A DNA stretch of 64,000 bases from Angustibacter luteus (GTDB lineage: Bacteria > Actinomycetota > Actinomycetes > Actinomycetales > Angustibacteraceae), in the NCBI RefSeq assembly GCF_039541115.1, contig NZ_BAABFP010000005.1, positions 604,447 through 668,446 on the forward strand, in the 5' to 3' direction. This document shows positions 9,527 through 17,321 of the stretch, one piece after another (position 1 is the first letter of the stretch; each line of letters starts with the position of its first letter). The position numbers and the translations under genes are program-made. The notes beneath the pieces were generated by a model. The model saw only the letters and a list, made by a program, of their open reading frames with translations, searched no databases and had not been told where the DNA came from.

Positions 9527-10378
9527 GTGCCCGGCCTGGACCTCTGGCGGCGCCATCGACAGACCGTGGGTCTGGCCCTGATGGCGCTGGTCGTCGCGCT
9601 CGGCTGCGTGGGCCTCAGCCGATGGCAGTACCACCGGTTCGAGCACAAGCACGACGCGAAGCAGCTGGTTCAGCGCAACTACGGCGCCCGCGCCGTCCCG
9701 CTGGCGGACCTGATGGCGGATCCGGACCAGCCCTTCGACCCGGCCGACCAGTGGCGGCGGGTGCAGGTCACCGGGCAGTACGACACCGCGGCCACCACGC
9801 TCGTGCGCAACCGGCCGCACGACGACGGCGACAGCAACCCGACGTACGGCTACGAGGTGCTGGTGCCGCTCGTCCTGTCCGATGGCAGCGCGCTGCTGGT
9901 CGACCGCGGCTGGGTGCCCAACGGCACCGAGGGGACCAACCCCGGTCAGGAGCCGGACGTCGTCCCCGCCCCGCCATCCGGCACCGTGCAGGTCGTGGCC
10001 CGGCTGCGGCCCAGCGAACCCCACCGCGGCCAGCGGGTGCCCGAGGGGCAGGTGGCCAGCATCGACGTCCCGCAGATCGCCCGGTCCACCGGTCTGGACC
10101 TCTACCCGGCGTACGGCGCGCTGGTCAGCGAGGTGCCGCCGGCCACGCCGGCGCCGGTCCTGCTGGGCAAGCCCGAGCTGGACGGCGGCGAGGGCATCAA
10201 CGCCTCGTACGCCGTTCAGTGGCTGCTGTTCGCCGCGTTGGCCCTGGGCTTCCCGTGGTGGTTCGTGCGTCGCAACCGGCGGGCCGCCGAGCTCGAGGAA
10301 CGGGCCGCCGACGGGACCACGGCCGCTCCGGTCCCGGTGCCGCGCCGTCGCCGGATCTGGGACGACGAGGACGAGTAG
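9527..10378 (+). CDS. SURF1 family cytochrome oxidase assembly protein
   Basis: 283-residue SURF1-like protein. SURF1 helps assemble cytochrome c oxidase, probably by handling heme a insertion. It has an N-terminal membrane segment (VGLALMALVVALGCVGLSRW), then the family motif WQYHRFEHK. Next come a periplasmic-side loop with RRVQVTGQYD, LLVDRGWVPN and GINASYAVQW, and a second membrane segment near the C-terminus (LLFAALALGFPWWFV). The tail is charged and ends in acidic residues. The GTG start follows a leaderless -10 at 9515. The ctaA and ctaB genes in this window fit with an aa3 oxidase. Confidence 0.88.
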   Translation: MPGLDLWRRHRQTVGLALMALVVALGCVGLSRWQYHRFEHKHDAKQLVQRNYGARAVPLADLMADPDQPFDPADQWRRVQVTGQYDTAATTLVRNRPHDDGDSNPTYGYEVLVPLVLSDGSALLVDRGWVPNGTEGTNPGQEPDVVPAPPSGTVQVVARLRPSEPHRGQRVPEGQVASIDVPQIARSTGLDLYPAYGALVSEVPPATPAPVLLGKPELDGGEGINASYAVQWLLFAALALGFPWWFVRRNRRAAELEERAADGTTAAPVPVPRRRRIWDDEDE

Positions 10379-10435
10379 CGCCACCCGGTCGGGCGCCCTG
10401 CATGACGGACCGCAGCGAATGCCACACTGTCCGTC

Positions 10436-11197
10436 ATGGATCTCGGACTGACCGACCGCGCGTACATCGTCACCGGCGCCTCGAGCGGCCTCGGCCGGGC
10501 CACCGCTGAGCAGCTGCTCGCCGAAGGGGCTCGGTTGCTGGTCTGCAGCCGGGACGTCACGCACCTCGAGGAGCTCGCCGCCATGGCGGACCCGGGCAGC
10601 ATCATGGTGCTGCCGGGCGACCTCGCGGACCCCGAGCTCCCGGAGCGGCTGGTGGCCGCGGCGATGGCCCGCTTCGGCCGGCTGGACGGCGCGCTGATCA
10701 GCGTGGGCGGACCGCCCGCGGGGACGTCAGACGAGATCACCGACGAGCAGTGGCGCGCAGCCTTCGAGACGGTGTTCCTGGGCCCGGTGCGGCTGGCCAG
10801 GGCGGTGTCCGACGCGGCGTCCGTCGAGGGCTGCTCCATCGCGTTCGTGCTGTCGACGTCGGTGCGCTCCCCCATCCCCGGTCTGGCGACGTCCAACGGG
10901 CTGCGCCCCGGTCTGGCCATGCTCGCCAAGACCATGGCCGACGAGGGTGGGCCGCGCGCCATCCGGGTCAACGCCTTGCTGCCAGGCCGGATCGACACCG
11001 AGCGGGTGCGCCACCTGGATGAGCTGGGTGGCGACCCCGAGGCCGCTCGCCGCGATGCCGAGGCCGCGATCCCGCTGCGCCGGTACGGCCGTCCGGACGA
11101 GTTCGGCCGGGTCGCCACCTTCGTTCTCTCCCCCGCCGGCTCCTACATCACCGGCACGGTCATCCCCGTGGACGGCGGAGTCACCCGCTCCCTCTGA
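10436..11197 (+). CDS. Atypical short-chain dehydrogenase lacking the catalytic Tyr-Lys motif
   Basis: 253-residue SDR fold protein. The cofactor motif TGASSGLG (~13-20) and the C-terminal PVDGG are intact. The NNAG position reads SVGGPPAG, and the YxxxK position reads SNGLRPG, so Tyr and Lys are both absent. Ser residues before it (FVLSTSVRS) remain. The protein may be a non-canonical reductase or a cofactor-binding regulator. The start ATG lies 7 nt after CACACT, a poor -10. It converges on an ABC exporter gene 22 bp away. The family call is firm; the function is unknown. Confidence 0.8.
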   Translation: MDLGLTDRAYIVTGASSGLGRATAEQLLAEGARLLVCSRDVTHLEELAAMADPGSIMVLPGDLADPELPERLVAAAMARFGRLDGALISVGGPPAGTSDEITDEQWRAAFETVFLGPVRLARAVSDAASVEGCSIAFVLSTSVRSPIPGLATSNGLRPGLAMLAKTMADEGGPRAIRVNALLPGRIDTERVRHLDELGGDPEAARRDAEAAIPLRRYGRPDEFGRVATFVLSPAGSYITGTVIPVDGGVTRSL

Positions 11198-11219
11198 GCG
11201 CTTGCTCTCCCCGTGCCGC

Positions 11220-13148
11220 CTATCGCGGCTCGGGGAGCGGCTCGGGGTGAGCAACCAACACGGGCTCCGGCGAGTCCTGCTGGGCGAACTGCGTGCGGTA
11301 CAGGTCGGCGTACAGGCCGCCGGCCGCCAGCAGGCTCACGTGCGTGCCGCGCTCGACGATCGCGCCGTCGTCCACGACGAGGATCTGGTCGGCGTCCCGG
11401 ATGGTCGAGAGCCGGTGCGCGATGACGATGGCCGTCCGACCCTCCAGCGCCGTCGCCAGGGCGCGCTGCACGGCCACCTCGCTCTCGGAGTCCAGGTGCG
11501 CGGTGGCCTCGTCCAGCACCACGATGGACGGCGCCTTCAGCAGCAGGCGAGCCAGCGCCAGCCGCTGCTTCTCGCCACCGGACAGCCGGTAGCCCCGGTC
11601 GCCCACCACGGTGTCCAAGCCTTCGGGCAGCGACGCCACCAGCGGCCAGATCTGCGCGTCCCGGCAGGCGGCCACCAGGTCGGAGTCGCTCGCGTCGGGC
11701 CGGGCCAGCAGCAGGTTGCCGCGGATCGTGTCGTGGAACATGTGCGCGTCCTGGCTGACCACGCCCACGGTGCGGTGCAACGACTCGAGCGTCACGTCCC
11801 GGACGTCGAGCCCACCGATCCGCACGGCCCCACCGCCGACGTCGTAGAGCCGGGACGCCAGGTGGGTGATCGTCGACTTGCCGGCGCCGGACGGCCCGAC
11901 GAGCGCGACGACCTGGCCGGGCTCGACGGCGAAGCTGACGTCCCGCAGCACCGGCTGCGGTTCGCTCTGGTCAAGCACCGCGACGGACTCCAGCGAGGCC
12001 AGCGACACCTCGGACGCCCGCGGGTAGCGGAACGCGACGTGGTCGAACTGCACGGACGACGCCCCCGCGGGCAGCTCGACCGCGTCGTCGCGGTCGCGGA
12101 CCAGCGGCTCCAGGTCGAGCACCTCGAACACCCGGTCGAAGCTGACCAGCGCCGTCATCACGTCGACCTGCACGTTGGACAGCGCGGTCAGCGGCCCGTA
12201 GAGGCGCCCGAGCAGCGCGGCCATCGCGACCAGCGCGCCGACCTCCATCGTGCCGTCGATCACCAAGATGCCGCCGGCGCCGTAGACGAGCGCGGTGGCC
12301 AGGGCGGCGACCAGCACCAGCGCGGTGAACAGCAGCCGCCCGTACATGGCCGACCGGATGCCGATGTCGCGCACCCGGGACGCCTTCTCCGCGAACACCT
12401 GCTCCTCGCGGGGGAGCTGCCCGAAGATCTTGACCAGCAGGGCGCCGGCCACGTTGAACCGCTCGGTCATGGTCTGACCCATGTCGGCGTTCAGGGTCAT
12501 CGCCTCGCGCGAGATCTTGGCCAGCCGGCGCCCCAGCAGCTGAGCTGGCACCACGAACAGGGGCAGCATGATCAGCGCGACGAGCGTGATCTGCCACGAC
12601 AGCGTCAGCATGGCGATGAGCACCACGACCAGCGTCACGACGTTGGACACGATCGACGACAACGTCGAGGTGAACGCCTGCTGCGCGCCGATCACGTCGC
12701 TGTTCAGCCGGGTGACGAGCGAGCCGGTCTGGGTCCGGGTGAAGAACGCGATCGGCATCTGCTGCACGTGCCCGAAGACCTTGACCCGCAGCACGTAGAT
12801 GAGCCCCTCGCCGATGCTCGACGACAGGAAGCGCTCGGCCAGGCCGAGGGCCGCGTCGAAGACGGCGATCAACGCCACGAGCAGCGCGGACGTGACGACG
12901 ACCCGCTTGTCCCCCGGGATCACCCCGTCGTCGATGATGCGCTTGAGCAGCAGTGGCGTCGCCACCACGAGCACCGCGTCGATGACGACGAGCACGAGGA
13001 ACGCGATGATGCGGCCGCGGAAGGGTGCGGCGAAGCTGACGATGCGGCGGGCCACCCCCGGCGTCAGGGCAGCCTGCTTCACCGACGGATCGCGTCGGAC
13101 CGAGTTCATGAAGGACCCGCTCGCGCGACCCATACCGCCCATAGACAT
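11220..13148 (-). CDS. ABC exporter, fused transmembrane and ATPase domains
   Basis: 642-residue half-transporter of the multidrug/lipid exporter type, acting as a dimer in the membrane. Residues ~40-330 form six membrane helices (including FLVLVVIDAVLVVATPLLL and VVTLVVVLIAML). The ATPase domain has Walker A GPSGAGKST, signature LSGGEKQRLALARLLL, Walker B IVVLDEAT and an H-loop IAHRLST. The substrate cannot be told. The ATG at 13148 starts 27 bp after the upstream enoyl-CoA hydratase stop, behind a GGCGGGG purine-rich stretch. Internal ATGs at 13142 and 13133 are alternatives. Confidence 0.9.
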   Translation of the reverse strand: MSMGGMGRASGSFMNSVRRDPSVKQAALTPGVARRIVSFAAPFRGRIIAFLVLVVIDAVLVVATPLLLKRIIDDGVIPGDKRVVVTSALLVALIAVFDAALGLAERFLSSSIGEGLIYVLRVKVFGHVQQMPIAFFTRTQTGSLVTRLNSDVIGAQQAFTSTLSSIVSNVVTLVVVLIAMLTLSWQITLVALIMLPLFVVPAQLLGRRLAKISREAMTLNADMGQTMTERFNVAGALLVKIFGQLPREEQVFAEKASRVRDIGIRSAMYGRLLFTALVLVAALATALVYGAGGILVIDGTMEVGALVAMAALLGRLYGPLTALSNVQVDVMTALVSFDRVFEVLDLEPLVRDRDDAVELPAGASSVQFDHVAFRYPRASEVSLASLESVAVLDQSEPQPVLRDVSFAVEPGQVVALVGPSGAGKSTITHLASRLYDVGGGAVRIGGLDVRDVTLESLHRTVGVVSQDAHMFHDTIRGNLLLARPDASDSDLVAACRDAQIWPLVASLPEGLDTVVGDRGYRLSGGEKQRLALARLLLKAPSIVVLDEATAHLDSESEVAVQRALATALEGRTAIVIAHRLSTIRDADQILVVDDGAIVERGTHVSLLAAGGLYADLYRTQFAQQDSPEPVLVAHPEPLPEPR

Positions 13149-13174
13149 GCCCGTGCAACACCCCGCCGGAGCGG

Positions 13175-13987
13175 CTACTTCCCCGCGTTCGCCACCAGCG
13201 CAGCCAGGGCGGCGAGCCGGCGGCCCTGCGCGGCCCGTTCGGCCGCGTGCTGCTCCGCGTCGCTGCGCCCGGTCGCACCAGCCAGCAGCGCCTTCGTCTC
13301 GCGGACGGCGCCGGCGTCCGGTGCGGTCAGGGCGGCCACCAGGTCGTCCACGGCCTGAGCGAGGTCCGCCCGCTCGACCCGCAGCGACGCCAGCCCGATC
13401 CGGGACGCCTCCTCGGCGCCGATCCACCGGCCGGTGACGCAGACCTCGAGCGCCCGGCTGTAGCCGATGGCGCGGACCAGCGGGGCCGTGCCGGTCAGGT
13501 CCGGCACCAGCCCGAGGCTGGTCTCGCGCATCGCGAACTTCGCGTCGTCGGCCACGATCCGCAGGTCACAGGCCAGGGCCAGCTGGAACCCGGCGCCGAC
13601 CGCGTGGCCCTGCACCGCCGCGATGCTGATGACCCGCTCGTCGGCCAGCCAGGTGAAGCCGCGCTGGAAGGCGGCGATCGTCTCGTCGAGCTGGTCCCCA
13701 GCCATCCGGGCGAGCTCGAGCAGGCCCGGCTCCCCCGGCAGACCCTCGCCGAACATGGCGCGGTCGAGCCCGGCGCTGAAGGACTCGCCCTCGGCCCGCA
13801 GGACGACGACCCGGACGTCGTCGTCGAGCGACTCGCCGATGGCGGCCAGAGCGCGCCAGGTCGTGGGGGTCTGGGCGTTGCGAGCCTGCGGGCGGTCCAG
13901 GGTGACGGTGAGGACTGCCCCGCTGCGCTCGGCGCGGACGTGACCGCTCGCGAGAAGGTCGGGGTCGACGTCCGGGATCTCGGGCAT
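13175..13987 (-). CDS. Enoyl-CoA hydratase/isomerase family protein
   Basis: 270-residue crotonase-fold enzyme. The oxyanion-hole segments are FSAGLDRAMF and GHAVGAGFQLALACDLRI. A potential catalytic Glu lies in RETSLGLVPDLTG, the position of the second hydratase glutamate; the first Glu position is less clear, so hydratase, isomerase or other crotonase chemistry is possible. Acts on an acyl-CoA in the cytoplasm. TAGGCT (13995-14000) ends 7 nt before the ATG with no Shine-Dalgarno, so it is probably leaderless and transcribed with the downstream ABC exporter gene 26 bp away. Confidence 0.83.
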   Translation of the reverse strand: MPEIPDVDPDLLASGHVRAERSGAVLTVTLDRPQARNAQTPTTWRALAAIGESLDDDVRVVVLRAEGESFSAGLDRAMFGEGLPGEPGLLELARMAGDQLDETIAAFQRGFTWLADERVISIAAVQGHAVGAGFQLALACDLRIVADDAKFAMRETSLGLVPDLTGTAPLVRAIGYSRALEVCVTGRWIGAEEASRIGLASLRVERADLAQAVDDLVAALTAPDAGAVRETKALLAGATGRSDAEQHAAERAAQGRRLAALAALVANAGK

Positions 13988-13994
13988 GCGCCCG

Positions 13995-14000
13995 AGCCTA
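13995..14000 (-). promoter_or_regulatory. -10 element TAGGCT for enoyl-CoA hydratase gene
   Basis: TAGGCT on the minus strand ends 7 nt before the ATG at 13987, the leaderless pattern seen repeatedly in this window. Confidence 0.45.
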
Positions 14001-14056
14001 GCCAGCGGCCTGCGTCCGTCCCCCGGGCAGGCCGCTGGTCGTGCAGGAACGCTCGG

Positions 14057-14269
14057 TCAAGCCGTCCGTCGCCGGGTCGCGCCGCCGCGTCCGCGGAGCA
14101 CGAGATCGCTCTCAGACAGCACCCGGTGGACGAAGCCGTAGGAACGACCTGTCGCCGCGGAGATGTCGCGGATGCTCTTTCCCTCGCGGTACAGGCTGGT
14201 GACCGTCTTGGTCATCCGGGTCCGATCGTCCCCAGTCAGCCGCGCGCCCTTCTTGACGGTGGTGGTCAT
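14057..14269 (-). CDS. Small helix-turn-helix protein downstream of ABC-F gene
   Basis: 70 residues: a basic start (MTTTVKKGARLTGDDR), one helical segment, then a clear helix-turn-helix (KSIRDISAATGRSYGFVHRVL) and a basic tail RGRGGATRRRTA. It resembles the DNA-binding half of a sigma region 4 or resolvase HTH with no effector domain. A good Shine-Dalgarno (GGAGG) precedes the ATG. It follows the ABC-F gene by 65 bp on the same strand; I recall similar pairing in other actinobacteria. It could be a small DNA-binding regulator; the target is unknown. Confidence 0.75.
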   Translation of the reverse strand: MTTTVKKGARLTGDDRTRMTKTVTSLYREGKSIRDISAATGRSYGFVHRVLSESDLVLRGRGGATRRRTA

Positions 14270-14334
14270 GGGCCCTCCTCTGCTCTCGGGCTTTCATCGT
14301 CCGAGATGTCGGGCTAGTCCGCCACTTGAGATCG

Positions 14335-15933
14335 TCAGGCGAGGGCCACCAGGTCGGCGTACTCGGGGCTCCACAGGTCCTCGTCGCCGTCCGGCAGCAG
14401 CAGCACGCGCTCCGGTTCGAGGGCGTGCACGGCGCCCTCGTCGTGGGTCACCAGCACGACGGCGCCCTTGTAGCTGCGCAGTGCGCCGAGCACCTCGTCG
14501 CGGCTGGCCGGGTCGAGGTTGTTCGTCGGCTCGTCGAGCAGCAGCACGTTCGCGCTGGACACGACGAGCGTCGCCAGCGCGAGCCGCGTCTTCTCGCCAC
14601 CGGACAGCACCCGCACCGGCTTCTCGGCGTCGTCCCCGCTGAACAGGAACGAGCCGAGCACCTTGCGGACGTCGGTGTCGCCGAGCTCGGGCGCCGCGGT
14701 GCGCATGTTCTCCAGCACCGTGCGGTCGGTGTCCAGGGTCTCGTGCTCCTGGGCGTAGTAGCCCAGGCGCAGCCCGTGGCCCGGGTGCACCTCGCCCGTG
14801 TCCGGCGGGTCGATGCCGGCCAGCATCCGCAGCAGCGTGGTCTTGCCTGCGCCGTTGAGTCCGAGGACGACGACCTTGCTGCCGCGGTCGACAGCGAGAT
14901 CGACGTCGGTGAACACCTCGAGGGAGCCGTACGACCGCGACAGCCCGCTCGCCGTGAGTGGGGTGCGCCCGCAGGCGGCCGGCTCGGGGAAGCGCAGCTT
15001 GGCGACCTTGTCGCTGACCCGCTGGTCCTCGAGACCGGCGAGCAGGCGTTCGGCCCGACGGGCCATGTTCTGTGCCGCAACGGCTTTGCTCGCCTTGGCC
15101 CGCATCTTGTCGGCCTGCGACATCAGCGTCGCCGCCTTCTTCTCGGCGTTGGCACGCTCGCGCTTGCGGCGCCGCTCGTCCGTCTCGCGCTGGTTCAGGT
15201 AGAGCTTCCACCCGACGTTGTAGAGGTCCAGCTCGGCGCGGTTGGCATCCAGGTGGAAGACCCGGTTGACCACGACGTCGAGCAGCGACACGTCGTGGCT
15301 GATGATGACCAGCCCGCCGCGGAACGCCTTGAGGTAGTCGCGCAGCCAGGTGATCGAGTCGGCGTCCAGGTGGTTCGTCGGCTCGTCGAGCAGCAGGGTC
15401 TGCGAGCCGCTGAACAGGATGCGGGCGAGCTCGACGCGACGGCGCTGACCACCGGACAGCGTGTGCAGCGGCTGACCCAGCACCCGCTCGGGCAGGGCCA
15501 GGCTGCTGGCGATGCTCGCCGCCTCGCTCTCGGCCGCGTAGCCGCCTCGGGACTGGAACTCGGCCTCGAGCCGGCTGTACCGCGCCATCGCCTTGTCGCG
15601 GGTGTCGTCGTCCGCGCTGGCCATCCGGCCCTCGGTCTCGCGCAGGTCGCGGATGACGACGTCCATCCCGCGGGCGGACAGGATCCGGTCACGGGCCAGC
15701 ACGTCGAGGTCGCCGGTGCGCGGGTCCTGCGGCAGGTACCCGACGTCACCGGAGCTGGTGACCGTGCCGGCGGCAGGCTGACCCTCACCGGCCAGGATCT
15801 TCGTCAGCGTGGTCTTGCCGGCACCGTTGCGGCCGACCAGGCCGACCCGGTCGCCGTCCGCGACCCGGAACGTGGCTGACTCGAGCAGCACGCGGGCGCC
15901 GGCGCGCACCTCGAGTGCGGTGGCGGTGATCAC
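14335..15933 (-). CDS. ABC-F family ATPase (ribosome-associated)
   Basis: 532 residues with two ATPase domains and no membrane segment, the ABC-F layout. Domain 1 has GRNGAGKTT, LSGGQRRRVELARILF and LLLDEPTNHLD. A charged linker follows (ETDERRRKRERANAEKKAA). Domain 2 has GLNGAGKTTLLRML, LSGGEKTRLALATLV and LLLDEPTNNLD. ABC-F proteins bind the ribosomal E site and modulate translation or give antibiotic protection; which of these applies here cannot be told. The GTG at 15933 (VITATALEVRAG) matches usual N-termini and has GAGAGG upstream; a GTG at 15948 is possible. Confidence 0.9.
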   Translation of the reverse strand: MITATALEVRAGARVLLESATFRVADGDRVGLVGRNGAGKTTLTKILAGEGQPAAGTVTSSGDVGYLPQDPRTGDLDVLARDRILSARGMDVVIRDLRETEGRMASADDDTRDKAMARYSRLEAEFQSRGGYAAESEAASIASSLALPERVLGQPLHTLSGGQRRRVELARILFSGSQTLLLDEPTNHLDADSITWLRDYLKAFRGGLVIISHDVSLLDVVVNRVFHLDANRAELDLYNVGWKLYLNQRETDERRRKRERANAEKKAATLMSQADKMRAKASKAVAAQNMARRAERLLAGLEDQRVSDKVAKLRFPEPAACGRTPLTASGLSRSYGSLEVFTDVDLAVDRGSKVVVLGLNGAGKTTLLRMLAGIDPPDTGEVHPGHGLRLGYYAQEHETLDTDRTVLENMRTAAPELGDTDVRKVLGSFLFSGDDAEKPVRVLSGGEKTRLALATLVVSSANVLLLDEPTNNLDPASRDEVLGALRSYKGAVVLVTHDEGAVHALEPERVLLLPDGDEDLWSPEYADLVALA

Positions 15934-16048
15934 GTTGGGGCCTCTCACGCAGGGGGTCGGGTCGGACGGCAGCCTTCGTCGTCGCCCAGGGCGTGCGGCC
16001 GAACTCGCGGTCAGTCTACGCGAGCGTCAGGATGCACCCGGAGGTCAC

Positions 16049-16921
16049 ATGAGTTTCAACGAGAACGCAGGGCTGGACACCAGCCAGGTCAGCTCCGGTG
16101 GTGGTCGCGGCAAGATGGTCATCGGCGGCGGGGCGGGTCTGGTGATCCTCGTGCTGGGGTTGGTCTTCGGGGTCGACACCAGCGGCCTGCTCGGGTCGTC
16201 CGACCCGTCGGAGCCGTCGGGCGCCAGCACGATCGGGGCCAGGTGCCGCACCGGCGCGGACGCCAACCGCGACGTCGAGTGCCGGGTGGTCGGGACCGTG
16301 AACAGCGTGCAGGCCTTCTGGGCACAGGCGCTGCCGACGTACGGCACGGAGTACTCCCCCGCCCAGACCGTGCTGTACTCCGGCCAGACCGCCTCGGCCT
16401 GCGGCACGGCGTCAAACGCCGTCGGGCCGTTCTACTGCCCGACCGACAAGCAGGTGTACATCGACGCGAGCTTCTTCGACGAGCTGACGAGCCGCTACGG
16501 CGCGGACGACGGGGCGCTGGCCCAGGAGTACGTGGTCGCGCACGAGTACGGCCACCACATCCAGGACGAGCTCGGCCTCCTCGGCGCTGCGCAGAACGAC
16601 CGGCAGGGCGCTGACTCGGGCTCCGTCCGGGTCGAGCTGATGGCGGACTGCCTGGCCGGGGTGTGGGCGCACGGCGCAAGCACGACGACGGACCGTGCGG
16701 GCCGCACCCTGCTCAAGCCGCTCACCGCGCAGGACATCGACTCCGCGCTCTCCGCCGCCGCGGCCGTCGGGGACGACCGGATCCAGCAGAAGGCGCAGGG
16801 CCGGGTGGACCCGGAGTCGTGGACCCACGGGTCCGCGGCGCAGCGTCAGACGTGGTTCACCACGGGCTACCGGACGGGGAACCTCAAGGCCTGCAACACG
16901 CTGGACGCCGCCACCCTCTGA
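16049..16921 (+). CDS. YpfJ-type neutral zinc metallopeptidase, membrane anchored
   Basis: 290 residues. There is one N-terminal membrane anchor (VIGGGAGLVILVLGLVFGV), so the catalytic domain should be outside the membrane. The zinc motif is HEYGHH (~165), followed by a distal VELMADCLAGVWAH that supplies the third ligand. Cys residues in RCRTGADANRDVEC and SACGTASNAVGPFYC could form disulfides. It belongs to PF04228; substrates are unknown. A strong GGAGG lies 4 nt before the ATG. The frame is open upstream to 15809, but the Shine-Dalgarno and family alignment fix the start. Confidence 0.88.
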   Translation: MSFNENAGLDTSQVSSGGGRGKMVIGGGAGLVILVLGLVFGVDTSGLLGSSDPSEPSGASTIGARCRTGADANRDVECRVVGTVNSVQAFWAQALPTYGTEYSPAQTVLYSGQTASACGTASNAVGPFYCPTDKQVYIDASFFDELTSRYGADDGALAQEYVVAHEYGHHIQDELGLLGAAQNDRQGADSGSVRVELMADCLAGVWAHGASTTTDRAGRTLLKPLTAQDIDSALSAAAAVGDDRIQQKAQGRVDPESWTHGSAAQRQTWFTTGYRTGNLKACNTLDAATL

Positions 16922-16948
16922 CCCGTTCGAAATACCTCCCGCGCGGAT

Positions 16949-16980
16949 GTATCACCGGGGTCCGCGCCCGCTCTGTCTGG
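16949..16980 (+). promoter_or_regulatory. Predicted ECF-sigma promoter, GTATCA-N15-GCTCTGTCTGG, upstream of 58-aa gene
   Basis: GTATCA at 16949-16954 and GCTCTGTCTGG at 16970-16980 are separated by exactly 15 bases. The identical pair with the same spacing occurs on the minus strand upstream of the sigma-factor gene (22538-22569). Two separate exact matches at fixed spacing, with little similarity in the spacer, look like a -35/-10 promoter. It would start transcription about 45 nt before the 58-aa ORF. Recognition by the sigma factor encoded at 21780-22442 is inferred. Confidence 0.72.
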
Positions 16981-17031
16981 TCGTGACGGCAGGACGCCGT
17001 CGCGTACGTCTCCGACGGAGGGGAGCGATCG

Positions 17032-17208
17032 ATGGTGCAGAGCGAGCGCGTGGCGCGAGCCCGCAGGGCCAACGTGGCACGAGCCCGAGCGCGCATCATC
17101 ATCGCCAGGCGACGTGCGCGGGCCGAGGGGGCGGGGTACCAACCGCCACCCGGTGGACCGAGGTGGTCCTGGGATCCGGAGCCGTCGCAGTCCGGAAACA
17201 CTGGCTGA
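17032..17208 (+). CDS. 58-residue Arg-rich peptide of the CHAT/subtilase module
   Basis: A short ORF of 58 codons plus stop. GGAGGGGA (17017-17024) lies 7 nt before the ATG, one of the best Shine-Dalgarno sites in the window. The product has a strongly basic, probably helical N-half (MVQSERVARARRANVARAR, then IIIARRRARAE). The C-half is Pro/Trp-rich and ends acidic to polar (YQPPPGGPRWSWDPEPS). No signal peptide or membrane segment. It has its own predicted sigma-type promoter (16949-16980), and a strong hairpin follows 2 nt after the stop. Because it sits beside two protease genes it could be a substrate, activator or RNA/DNA-binding effector. I recognise no family. Confidence 0.7.
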   Translation: MVQSERVARARRANVARARARIIIARRRARAEGAGYQPPPGGPRWSWDPEPSQSGNTG

Positions 17209-17210
17209 GA

Positions 17211-17247
17211 CGTGGGGGTCGGGAGCAGACTGCTCCCGACCCCCACG
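17211..17247 (+). terminator. Perfect 18-bp inverted repeat after the 58-aa gene
   Basis: Left arm 17211-17228 and right arm 17230-17247 are exact reverse complements, separated by a single A. Allowing a minimal loop, the stem is still about 17 bp and mostly G-C. It lies directly after the 58-aa stop and 75 bp before the subtilase start. No T tract follows. It may terminate, attenuate read-through into the subtilase gene, or protect the small mRNA's 3' end. Confidence 0.72.
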
Positions 17248-17321
17248 ACGCATGTCCTGAGGTGGTCAAGCCCGCCCACCGCAGGTGAGCAGACCCGAGA
17301 CGACGTCGACGAAGGACGGTC

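Noticed and set aside
13149-13427. N-terminal extension of the ABC exporter into the enoyl-CoA hydratase gene
   Set aside because: The extra ~90 residues are Arg/Gly-rich out-of-frame translation of the neighbouring gene.
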